Origin: Actinomycetes bacterium | GTDB taxonomy: Bacteria > Actinomycetota > Acidimicrobiia > Acidimicrobiales > RAAP-2 | Assembly: GCA_021779855.1 (NCBI GenBank) | Contig: JAJXZW010000001.1 | Span: 62,001-126,000 of the forward strand | DNA: 64,000 nucleotides | Reading direction: 5' to 3' | Shown here: positions 33,643-41,556 of the stretch, in pieces | Layout of the letters: every line of letters begins with the position of its first letter | Numbering within the stretch: position 1 is the first letter of the stretch | Position numbers and translations under genes: made by a program | Notes under the pieces: generated by a model | What the model was told of the DNA's origin: nothing | The model's database searches: none | What the model saw: only the letters and a program-made list of their open reading frames with translations

Positions 33643-35366
33643 GCCCTTCGACGGCACCTCCGCCCCCGGGGGCCGAGGGGGAGGACCCACAGTGGTTCGG
33701 TCCCCCCGGTGCGGCGCTCTACGGGGTCGTGACGCTGCCCGAGCGCTCCCGCGGCGTCGTCGTCATCGCCCCACCCTTCGGGCGGGAGTCTCGGGCCTCG
33801 CGTTTCGCCCTGCGACGACTCGCGGCCGACCTCGCGGCCGCGGGCTTCGGCTCGGTGCGCTACGACCATCCGGGAACCGGGGACTCCTCGGGGTCGCTGG
33901 ACGACCCCGAGGTCGGTCGCGCGTGGGTCGGGGCCGTCGGCGCGGCCGTCACCTTCGCCCGTGACCTTGGGGCGGGGCCGGTCGCTGCGGTGGGGATGCG
34001 GATGGGGGCCACGGTCCTCGGCGTCGCCGCGGCCGAGTCGGACCTCGGGCTCGACGCGCTGATCCTGTGGGATCCGTGCGCCTCGGGACGCCGGTTCCTC
34101 CGTGAGGTGGGGGCACTCGAGGCCCTCCGGCGCGAGGGCGCCGGGCCGAGGGGCGACGGGTCGGTCGAGTCGACGGACTTCCTCCTCGACGTCGCGGCGG
34201 TCCGCTCGCTCGGAGGACTCGACCTCGCTCGCGCGGTGGGGCGCCGCCTGGCGGCTCGCGTCCTGGTCCTCGTGCGCGAGGATCGGACACCGGCGCCGGA
34301 GGTCACTCGTCTCGCGGAGTCCGAGGGGGCCGAGCTACGGGCCGTGCCGGGCCAGGGACCCCTCCTCGACGTGGAGCCGCTGGCCGCGCGGCTGCCGCTG
34401 GCCGCGCTGGCGACGAGCGTCGAGTGGCTGACCGAGGGGCGCCCGACGGTGTCCGAGGTCTCCCGCCCGCAACGGCGACTCAGTCATCTCGTCGCCGACG
34501 GGGAGGTCCGGGAGTCGGTGGTGCGGGTCGGGCGGCGAGGCCTGGTCGCGATCGTCGACGAGCCGGCGCGGCAGCCGGTCCGTGGACCCCTCGTCCTCTT
34601 TCTCAACACCGCCAACGGCGACCACTCCGGTCCGGCGCGGCTCTGGGTGACGCTGTCGCGCGCCTGGGCGGCCCGTGGGCTGCGCTGCGCGCGCTTCGAC
34701 CTCTCGGGCGTCGGCGACAGCCCCCGGGTCTACGGCGACAGGCTCCACGTCTTCTACGAGCCCGAATGGATCGACGACGTGACGGACGCGGTGTCGGCAA
34801 TCTCCGCCCTCGACCCCTCCGAGGTCGTCTACGTCGGCCTGTGCTCTGGGGTCCCGCTCGCCCTCGACGCGGCGCGACGCCTCGGCGCGCGCGAGGTGGT
34901 GGCCGTGAACCCGCCGGTGGGCACCGACGCCGCTGTCGCCATCATGCGGCTCGGGCTCTCGAGGTGGCCCGCGTGCCGGGGGCTCTCTCGCGCCTGGGCA
35001 CGGTTCGCCTACCGCGCCCGATGGAAGAACGCCCTCGTGTTCAACGCGGCGCGTCGGCTTCTCCCGATGCTCGGGCCCGATGTCATGGCCGAGGTGGCAC
35101 GGCGCGGGGTGGCCCTCACGGTCTACGCCTCGCGCGAGGACCTCGAGACGCCGAGTCGGCTGCCGCTGCTGCGCTCCGTCGACCGCCATCGCATCGCCGC
35201 GCCGCGGGGGTACGCCGTGGAGCTCGTCGAGGACCTCGACCACTCGATGCATACCGAAGCGGCCCGCCGCGCGGTCGTCGCGAGGCTCGAGTCACGGCTC
35301 GCCGACGCGTGGATTGACAAGCGGGCTGAGGCCCTCGGACCAGGGGGACACCATGACGACGAGTGA
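33639..35366 (+). CDS. tandem alpha/beta-hydrolase protein with a Cys nucleophile elbow
   Basis: A 575-residue protein made of two alpha/beta-hydrolase domains. Domain 1 (about residues 30-260) has IAPPFGRESRASRFALRRLA and RYDHPGTGDSSG, but its nucleophile elbow reads G-M-R-M-G (119-123), so the catalytic residue is missing. Domain 2 (about 300-560) has RFDLSGVGDSP, an elbow G-L-C-S-G (400-404) with cysteine 402 as nucleophile, and a candidate catalytic His in EDLDHSMH. Such hydrolases occur with carrier proteins in exosortase-A-type gene sets, where their role is not settled. A thioesterase or acyltransferase acting on the loaded carrier protein is the natural guess. It overlaps its neighbours on both sides. 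Confidence 0.75.
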   Translation: MSPSTAPPPPGAEGEDPQWFGPPGAALYGVVTLPERSRGVVVIAPPFGRESRASRFALRRLAADLAAAGFGSVRYDHPGTGDSSGSLDDPEVGRAWVGAVGAAVTFARDLGAGPVAAVGMRMGATVLGVAAAESDLGLDALILWDPCASGRRFLREVGALEALRREGAGPRGDGSVESTDFLLDVAAVRSLGGLDLARAVGRRLAARVLVLVREDRTPAPEVTRLAESEGAELRAVPGQGPLLDVEPLAARLPLAALATSVEWLTEGRPTVSEVSRPQRRLSHLVADGEVRESVVRVGRRGLVAIVDEPARQPVRGPLVLFLNTANGDHSGPARLWVTLSRAWAARGLRCARFDLSGVGDSPRVYGDRLHVFYEPEWIDDVTDAVSAISALDPSEVVYVGLCSGVPLALDAARRLGAREVVAVNPPVGTDAAVAIMRLGLSRWPACRGLSRAWARFAYRARWKNALVFNAARRLLPMLGPDVMAEVARRGVALTVYASREDLETPSRLPLLRSVDRHRIAAPRGYAVELVEDLDHSMHTEAARRAVVARLESRLADAWIDKRAEALGPGGHHDDE

Positions 35367-36534
35367 CGACGGGGTGGTGGCCCCGTCCCTGGTCGAAGGG
35401 GAGTGGGCGCGGGTCGGCTGGGAAGTCGGCCGGGACGTCGCTGCTCCCGTCGCCGACGAGGTGGACCGGGACGCACGGGTCCCTCGCGAGGCCATCGAGG
35501 CGATGCGCCAGCGCGGCCTCCTCTCGATGCTGCTCCCGCGCGACGCCGGTGGGGGCGAGGCGGGCGTCGCCGAGGCGGCCCAGGTGGCCCGCGTGCTCGC
35601 GGGCCACTGCGCCTCGAGCGCGCTGGTCTTCGCGATGCACAGCATCGAGGCCTACAACCTCCGGCGGCACGGCACGTCGTCGCCGCTGCGCGACCTGGCT
35701 CGCGAGGCCGCGGCCGACGGCCTGCTCATCGCCAACGCCAACAGCGAGGTCGGCGTCGGCGGCGACGTGTCCCGGAGCATCGCGGCGGTCGACACCACCA
35801 CGACGTCGTGGACGCTCGACAAGGCCTGTCTGGCCATCAGCTACGCGGAGGCCAGCGACCTGATCTTCGCCTCGGCCCGACGCGACGAAGACGCCGCCGA
35901 GACCGACCAGGTCTTCGTCGCGCTGCGCCGAGGCGACTGCCGACTCGAGACCCAGAGCGGGTGGGACACGCTGGGGCTGCGCGGCACGTGCAGCCAGGGC
36001 TACCGGCTGAGCGGTCCGGTCGCGCGCGGGTCGGTCTTCCCGGTGCCCTTCGCCACCATCGCCAACGACGGGGGTGGCCAGGTCCGTCAGCTCCTCTTGA
36101 GCGCCGTCTGGGTGGGGCTGGCCGACGCCGCACTCGCCCGGGCTCACGCCTTCGTCCAGGCCGCGGCGCGCAAGGCCGTCGGCACCGTCCCGCCGGGCGC
36201 GCTGCGCGTGGCGGAGATCGCCGAGCGGGTCCAAGGTGCCCGGGCGCTGCTGGTCGCGGCGGCGGAGCGCTTCGCCTCGCTCGAGGCGGCCGGCCAGCTC
36301 GAGAACCTCCCCTTCCAGATGTCGCTGCGCACCCTGAAGGTGGCCACGTCGAGCGCGGCGGTCGAGGCCGCGACGCGCGCCCTCGAGGTCTGCGGGATCG
36401 TGGGCTTCAAGCGCGACTCGCCCTTCTCGATGGATCGCATCGTCCGGGACGCCCACGGGGGGCTGGTGATGGTGAGCAACGACCGGTACCTCCAGGACAA
36501 CGCGCGCACCCTCCTGGTCGCCAAGCACCTCTGA
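35353..36534 (+). CDS. acyl-CoA-dehydrogenase-like flavoprotein
   Basis: A 393-residue acyl-CoA dehydrogenase family protein: the helical N-terminal domain (VPREAIEAMRQRGLLSMLLP), a central beta domain and the C-terminal four-helix FAD domain (RVAEIAERVQGARALLVAAAE, then ALEVCGIVGFKRDSPFSM). Members acting on carrier-protein-bound aminoacyl groups are known in natural-product pathways, for example the prolyl-carrier oxidases. Here the context of a loaded carrier protein makes an alpha,beta-oxidation or hydroxylation of the tethered residue plausible. It overlaps the hydrolase gene by 14 bases and ends one base before the ATP-grasp gene. Confidence 0.82.
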   Translation: MTTSDDGVVAPSLVEGEWARVGWEVGRDVAAPVADEVDRDARVPREAIEAMRQRGLLSMLLPRDAGGGEAGVAEAAQVARVLAGHCASSALVFAMHSIEAYNLRRHGTSSPLRDLAREAAADGLLIANANSEVGVGGDVSRSIAAVDTTTTSWTLDKACLAISYAEASDLIFASARRDEDAAETDQVFVALRRGDCRLETQSGWDTLGLRGTCSQGYRLSGPVARGSVFPVPFATIANDGGGQVRQLLLSAVWVGLADAALARAHAFVQAAARKAVGTVPPGALRVAEIAERVQGARALLVAAAERFASLEAAGQLENLPFQMSLRTLKVATSSAAVEAATRALEVCGIVGFKRDSPFSMDRIVRDAHGGLVMVSNDRYLQDNARTLLVAKHL

Positions 36535-36535
36535 G

Positions 36536-37786
36536 ATGGCGGCCGTCGAACCCCGACTCGCCTACGTGTACCACCCGCGGTCCTTCCCGACGCTCAGTCT
36601 CGTCGCGGCGGCGCGGGGCCTGTGCCGACTCGTCTGGGTCATCGACTCCACGGACCCGGAGGCGGCGTCGATGGCCCGGCTGCTGGGGCGCACCGGCGAG
36701 GTCGTCGATCTCGCCGGAGCCGCCGACGACGAGGCCGCCGAGCGCGTCATGACGGCGTCGCCCGACGGCATCGTGACCCTGGCCGACGAGCACCTCGCCC
36801 TCACGGCCGCGCTGGCCGAGCGTCTGGGCCTCGGGTTCCACTCGGCCGAGGTCGCCGAGCGACTCACCGACAAGGCGCTCCAGCGCGCCGCCCTCTCAGC
36901 GGCCGGTCTCCCGGCGCCGCGCCTGTGGGTGCTCGACGGGCCCGACGACCTCGACGCCCTCGCCGGCGACGGCCCCTACCCGGCGGTCGTCAAGCCCCGT
37001 CGGGGCCAGGGGAGCCGGGACACCGTGCCGGTCGGCTCGGCCGACGAGGCGAGGGAGTTCCTCGCCGAGCGCTGGACCGAGACACCCCGGCGGCCGTTCG
37101 TCCTCGAGGAGTACATCCCCGACGGACCACCGGGCGTCGCCGGGGCGGGCTTCGCCGACTACGTCTCGGTCGAGGCGTACGTCGAAAGAGGAGTGTTCGT
37201 CCCGCTCGCCACCAACGGTCGCACGCCCCCGGCCAATCCCTTCCGCGAGACGGGATTCTTCATCCCGAGCGCGCTCGAACCGGCCCTCGAAGACGAGGTG
37301 GTCGCGATGGCCGAGGCGTCGGCGCGCGCGCTGGGCGTCGAGCGAGGGTGCCTGCACGTCGAGGTGAAGTTGGCCCCTACCGGCCCGGTGGTGATCGAGG
37401 TGAACGGGCGCGTCGGCGGTGGCGTGCCCGAGATGCTCGCCGACGTAGCGGGTGTCGACCTCCTCGCGGTCGCGATGCGACTGGCACTGGGCCTCGACCC
37501 CGGAGTGGGACGGATGCCCGCGACGACCGGCGTCGCCTTCGTGCTCTACCTCCAGGCGCCGTCGGGGATGAGCCGGGTCGAGTCGGTGGAGGGTCTCGAG
37601 GCGATTCGCGCGCTGGAGGGGGTGGCCGAGGTCGAACTTCGCCGCGGGCCGGGCCAGGCCGTCGACTGGCGCGAGGGCAACCACGGTCACGTGGCCTCGG
37701 TGCGCGGCACGGCGAGGGGTGACGACCACCTGCGCGAGCTGCTCGGTAGCATCGAGACCCTGTTCCGCGTCGTGGGAAGTAGATGA
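36536..37786 (+). CDS. ATP-grasp carboxylate-amine ligase
   Basis: A 416-residue ATP-grasp enzyme of the carbamoyl-phosphate/biotin-carboxylase-like type. The N-terminal domain is followed by LTDKALQRAALSAAGLPAPRL, the ATP lysine segment YPAVVKPRRGQGSRD, the hinge FVLEEYIPD and the metal-binding part LHVEVKLAPTG with VIEVNGRVGGG. Such enzymes form peptide or amide bonds through an acyl phosphate; dipeptide ligases of natural-product clusters belong here. It is coupled to the next gene by ATGA. Likely role: condensing the product of the carrier-protein pathway with an amine. Confidence 0.85.
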   Translation: MAAVEPRLAYVYHPRSFPTLSLVAAARGLCRLVWVIDSTDPEAASMARLLGRTGEVVDLAGAADDEAAERVMTASPDGIVTLADEHLALTAALAERLGLGFHSAEVAERLTDKALQRAALSAAGLPAPRLWVLDGPDDLDALAGDGPYPAVVKPRRGQGSRDTVPVGSADEAREFLAERWTETPRRPFVLEEYIPDGPPGVAGAGFADYVSVEAYVERGVFVPLATNGRTPPANPFRETGFFIPSALEPALEDEVVAMAEASARALGVERGCLHVEVKLAPTGPVVIEVNGRVGGGVPEMLADVAGVDLLAVAMRLALGLDPGVGRMPATTGVAFVLYLQAPSGMSRVESVEGLEAIRALEGVAEVELRRGPGQAVDWREGNHGHVASVRGTARGDDHLRELLGSIETLFRVVGSR

Positions 37787-38706
37787 GCCTCCGGAGGCTC
37801 CGGTGGGCGCAGGCCGGCGCCGTGGCCCTGCTCGCGCTCGGCGGCTGGGCCCTCCTCGCGGCGCCGTCGTCGGCGTCGTCGAGCCTAACCCTGCCCTTCA
37901 ACGGCCACGGGCGACACACGCTGGTGGGCCCCGGCGTCTACGACGTGACGATCCAGTTCCCCCACCGGGACCGCACGTTGATCCTCGACGTCCCGTCGGG
38001 CTCGGACCCGAGGACCCGGGCGCTGGTGCTCGTCTACCACGGGGCCCTGGAGACCGCCGCGGGCACGATCGTCGCGACGGACTTCGAGCAGGCGGCGGCG
38101 CGCGCGGGCTACGTGGTGGCGTTCCTGCAGGGCTACGCCGACACCTGGAACGAGGGCGCCGGCCATACCCCCGCCGAGCAGGCGGGCATCGACGACGTGG
38201 CCTTCACCCGTGCGGCCATCGCGCAGCTGTCACGCGTGGTCGCCTTCGACCACTCTCGGGTCGTCGCGTCGGGCTTCTCCAACGGGGCGCTCATGGTTCA
38301 GGACCTCGGGTGTCGACTCTCGGCGATGATCGTGGCGATCGTGCCGGTCGAGGGCGAGATCCCGACCTCGGTCGCCTCGACGTGCCACCCGTCTCGCCCG
38401 GTCACGCTCTACGAGGTCCACGCGACCGGTGACCCGGCCATCCCCTACGGCGGGGGCCCCTTCGCCGGGGTCGGCGGGGGCACCACCGTCGACTCCGCGA
38501 CGGCGACCGCCGCCCTCTGGGCGAGCCTGGACGGGTGCGCCGCGACGCCGTCGCAGACGACCACGCCCTCCCGGGCCCTCACCGCGTACGCCGGCTGCCG
38601 TGCGGGCCGCAGGGTGACCCTGGAGTCAGTGGCGGGCGCGACGCACGAGTGGGCGCCCGACATCGGCGAGATCGTCGCACGCGTCATCGCCACGTTGTCG
38701 GGCTGA
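37783..38706 (+). CDS. secreted esterase, PHB-depolymerase/LpqC type
   Basis: A 307-residue protein with an N-terminal signal (AGAVALLALGGWALLAAPSSA). The mature domain reads LVLVYHGALETAAG (oxyanion region), nucleophile elbow GFSNGALM, and near the end GATHEWAPD with the catalytic His. The family (Esterase_PHB, also feruloyl esterases) hydrolyses polymer or aryl esters outside the cell. ATGA overlap with the ATP-grasp gene puts it in the carrier-protein operon, so it may modify or release the pathway product after export. Confidence 0.8.
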   Translation: MSLRRLRWAQAGAVALLALGGWALLAAPSSASSSLTLPFNGHGRHTLVGPGVYDVTIQFPHRDRTLILDVPSGSDPRTRALVLVYHGALETAAGTIVATDFEQAAARAGYVVAFLQGYADTWNEGAGHTPAEQAGIDDVAFTRAAIAQLSRVVAFDHSRVVASGFSNGALMVQDLGCRLSAMIVAIVPVEGEIPTSVASTCHPSRPVTLYEVHATGDPAIPYGGGPFAGVGGGTTVDSATATAALWASLDGCAATPSQTTTPSRALTAYAGCRAGRRVTLESVAGATHEWAPDIGEIVARVIATLSG

Positions 38707-38753
38707 CCGGTTCGGTCGTCCCTCCACACCTTGCGCACCGCGCTGTGGACTGG

Positions 38754-39047
38754 TCAGTCGACGTACTCCCAGTGGCCCCTCGGGCCCCCGCGCGCGTGGC
38801 GCCGGTGACCGTCCTCCTCCTCCTCGCGCCAGGCGCGGCGTCCGCCGTGGTACGCGGACTCGGGGTGACGGCGATGAGCGCAGCCCCCTGGGCAGCCGTG
38901 TCCGTGCGGGTGCCGCGCGGCGCGCGCCAGCGCGCCCAAGACGACGAGCGCGCCCGCGGCGCGCGCGATGTCGCCCACCGTCTCGGCGCAGCGCCGCCCT
39001 CGCTCGAGCGGCCCGGGTGCGTCGTCCCATCTGTCGTGTCGGTGCAT
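38754..39047 (-). CDS. small His-rich protein
   Basis: A 97-residue protein with no recognised homology. A consensus ribosome binding site (GGAGGAGG) ends six bases before its ATG, which supports it as a real gene. It has one short hydrophobic stretch (DIARAAGALVVLGALARAA) and a C-terminal half very rich in His, Arg, Gly and Glu (HPHGHGCPGGCAHRRH, then EEEEDGHRRH) with a CxxxC pair, suggesting metal binding. It lies 62 bases downstream of the GGDEF-EAL gene on the same strand and converges on the esterase. Confidence 0.55.
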   Translation of the reverse strand: MHRHDRWDDAPGPLERGRRCAETVGDIARAAGALVVLGALARAARHPHGHGCPGGCAHRRHPESAYHGGRRAWREEEEDGHRRHARGGPRGHWEYVD

Positions 39048-39109
39048 GGTGACCTCCTCCACACCCTGTACTAGGGGCGGGCGCGCCGGGCGGCTAGGCG
39101 CAAAGGTCC

Positions 39110-41308
39110 CTAGTCGGCGACGTGGCGCTCGCTCATCCGGCCCCGCCGCCGGCGGCTGTGGTCGATCGGGGGGCTCTCGCCGAGCCTCGCGATCAGGTCC
39201 CCCACCTCGTCGAGCCGTACCGCCGGCGACCAGAGGAAGCCCTGGCCGTAGCGGCAGTTCACGCCCCGGAGCCGGTTGTACTGCGCCGGGGTCTCGATTC
39301 CCTCGGCGATCATCATCACGCCCAGCTTGCGCCCGAGCAGGAGGATGAGCTCCAAGATGGCGTCGCTCTGGGGGCTCGGGGTCGCCGGCCGGACGAAGGA
39401 CTGGTCGATCTTGATGGCCCGCGGGCGCAGCTGCACGAGGTACGAGAGCGAGGAGAAGCCGGTGCCGAAGTCGTCGAGGGCGATGCCCACCCCGAGATTG
39501 GCGAGCTCCGAGATGATCTCGAGGGACTCGGTGATGTCCTCGAGGGCCACGCTCTCGGTGATCTCGAGGAGCAGTCGGTGGGGGGCGACGTCGTGGTCGC
39601 CCAGGGCGCGGGCCACCACCCGGGGCAGGTCGCGATCGTGGAACTGGCGGGCCGAGAGGTTCACCGTCACGTACGGCGGGTAGCCGTCGGTGCGCGGGAG
39701 CCGCGTCATCGCCTCGGCCGCGGCGCGCAGCGCGAACGCGCCGAGGTCGTAGATCAGGTTCGACTGCTCGGCGAGGGGGATGAACACGTCGGGTGGCACC
39801 GCGCCGCGCTCGGGGTGGCGCCAGCGCATCAGCGACTCGTAACCGACGACCTCGCCGTTGGCCAGGTCGACGATCGGCTGGAACGCCATGGACAGCTCGT
39901 CGCGCTCGAGGGCGCGGCTGAGGTCCTGGGCGAGGGTGAAGCGGCTCACCGCCTCTTGGTGCATGGACGGGGTGAAGACGACGGCCCGCCCGCGACCCTG
40001 GCGCTTGGCCTCGTAGAGCGCGATGTCCGCGCGCTGGACGAGCGTGGAGGCGTCGTCGACGGACGGGTCCAGGGTGGCCACCCCGATGCTGGCGCGCTGG
40101 ACGAATGTGGTGCCCCGCAAGTTGAACGGAGTGGCCATCTCCGCGAGTATGCGCTCGGCGACGGCGCGCGCGTCCTTCAGCTGGGCCATCTCCTCGACCA
40201 GGACGAGGAACTCGTCTCCGCCGAAGCGGCAGAGGGTGTCGGTCTCGCGCGCCACGCGACGCAGGCGGGCGGCGATGGCTACGAGTAGCTCGTCGCCGAT
40301 CACGTGCCCGTAGGTGTCGTTGACGCCCTTGAAATCGTCGAGGTCTATCAGCAGCACCGCCGCGAGGGTGCCGGAGCGCTGGGCGCGCTGGTGGGCGTGG
40401 ACGAGCCGGTCCTCGAAGAGCGTGCGGTTGGCGAGCCCGGTCAGGGGGTCGTGGAGGGCGCGCGAGGACAGTTCCGCGGTCAGCTTGCGCTCCTCGGTGA
40501 TGTCCCGCTCGGAGAAGACGAAGTACTGCGGCTGGCCGTCGGGATCGAGGGCCATCGCCCGCGAGACCTCGACGACGATGACCCGGCCGTCCTTGCGGCG
40601 GTAGCGCTTGACGTAGCGGATGCGCGAGCGGCTCGTCGAGATGGCCTCGTGGTGGGTGGCCTCGGTGATGCCGACATCCTCGTCGAGCGTGAAGGGCTTC
40701 GAGTCGTGACCGAGGAGCTCTTCGCGCGAGTAGCCCACCATCTCGCACATCGCGTCGTTTACGTCGATGATCCGGTCCTCGAGGTCGGTGAACGTCATGG
40801 CCGCCATATTCTCGGCGAAGGCCACGCGGAACCGCTCGGCCAGCGAGGCCAGCTCGCGCTGATCGAGGTTGCGCCGGGTCACGTCCTGGCCGTTGATGAC
40901 GATCCCCCGGATGGCCGGGTTGTCGAAGGAGTTGGTGGCCACGATCTCCAGGTCGCGCCGCTCGCCGGCGGGGGTGTAGGCCTGTACCGTCTCGCGGATC
41001 GTCCCGCCGGGCGAGGTGAACAGCTCGAGGAACCGGGGGGCGATTCGTTCGCGGTCCTCGGGGCTCAGCAGGGCGACGGCGTTGAGGCCTACGCCCTCTT
41101 CGGCCGTCACGCCGAAGGTCCGCTGGGCGACCGGGTTGGCGTAGACGACGAAGCCCCCGTGGTTGAGGACCACGATGACGTCGGCGGAGTTGTGGCCGAC
41201 GGCCTCGAGGGCGGCGAAGCGCTCCTCGAGCGCCGGGCGCCGGTCGTCCCTCGCCCCCGGCTCGGGACGCCGGGGGGCGCCGGCGGCAGTGTCCTCGTCT
41301 GTGCCCAT
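39110..41308 (-). CDS. PAS-PAS-GGDEF-EAL cyclic-di-GMP turnover protein
   Basis: A 732-residue cytoplasmic protein. Two PAS domains (about residues 35-150 and 170-290) are followed by a GGDEF domain with an intact active site (RFGGDEFLVLVEE) and an EAL domain whose signature reads YESLMRW, with NLSARQF, LEITES, DDFGTGFSSLSYL, KIDQSFV and AEGIET all present. It could therefore both make and degrade c-di-GMP, with PAS sensing deciding the balance. No transmembrane segment is seen. The ATG at 41308 is taken because the preceding in-frame extension is low-complexity. A three-stem structured element lies 126 bases upstream. Confidence 0.92.
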   Translation of the reverse strand: MGTDEDTAAGAPRRPEPGARDDRRPALEERFAALEAVGHNSADVIVVLNHGGFVVYANPVAQRTFGVTAEEGVGLNAVALLSPEDRERIAPRFLELFTSPGGTIRETVQAYTPAGERRDLEIVATNSFDNPAIRGIVINGQDVTRRNLDQRELASLAERFRVAFAENMAAMTFTDLEDRIIDVNDAMCEMVGYSREELLGHDSKPFTLDEDVGITEATHHEAISTSRSRIRYVKRYRRKDGRVIVVEVSRAMALDPDGQPQYFVFSERDITEERKLTAELSSRALHDPLTGLANRTLFEDRLVHAHQRAQRSGTLAAVLLIDLDDFKGVNDTYGHVIGDELLVAIAARLRRVARETDTLCRFGGDEFLVLVEEMAQLKDARAVAERILAEMATPFNLRGTTFVQRASIGVATLDPSVDDASTLVQRADIALYEAKRQGRGRAVVFTPSMHQEAVSRFTLAQDLSRALERDELSMAFQPIVDLANGEVVGYESLMRWRHPERGAVPPDVFIPLAEQSNLIYDLGAFALRAAAEAMTRLPRTDGYPPYVTVNLSARQFHDRDLPRVVARALGDHDVAPHRLLLEITESVALEDITESLEIISELANLGVGIALDDFGTGFSSLSYLVQLRPRAIKIDQSFVRPATPSPQSDAILELILLLGRKLGVMMIAEGIETPAQYNRLRGVNCRYGQGFLWSPAVRLDEVGDLIARLGESPPIDHSRRRRGRMSERHVAD

Positions 41309-41556
41309 CCGCCTTCCGACGCGTCGAGAGCTCAAAGAGAGTGTACGGGGCGGAGCGCTAGAGAACGGGAGCGGACCGCCCTCGACCCGGTCGTGGTCGG
41401 GACGTGGCCCGTCCCGCAAGGGCATATAGGGACGGACCACCTCAGCTGAGACTGAGGCCACTTCGACGGAGTCGAAGGGTGGTCCATTCTCTCGCGGCGG
41501 GCGCCCCGAAATACCTGGTTGTGACGACTTTTGGACGACATTGGGGCGGCGTTGGG
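41309..41556. other. intergenic region upstream of the GGDEF-EAL gene
   Basis: No gene is visible in these 248 bases. The region contains the three-stem element at 41434-41485 and, next to it on the GGDEF-EAL side, competing GTCCC/GGGAC complementary segments (41398-41434). Confidence 0.6.
41434..41485 (-). ncRNA. candidate three-way-junction RNA element
   Basis: Three perfect stems nest in 52 bases: P1 41434-41440 with 41479-41485 (7 bp), P2 41441-41445 with 41452-41456 (5 bp) and P3 41461-41467 with 41471-41477 (7 bp). On the minus strand it lies in the leader of the GGDEF-EAL gene and is followed by alternative GTCCC/GGGAC pairings. It does not match the c-di-GMP riboswitch consensus that I know, and could also be the end of the upstream GH16 transcript. 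Confidence 0.45.

Noticed and set aside
41434-41485. Known c-di-GMP riboswitch
   Set aside because: The element has three stems without the tetraloop-receptor and conserved core that I would expect, so only an unclassified structured element is claimed.
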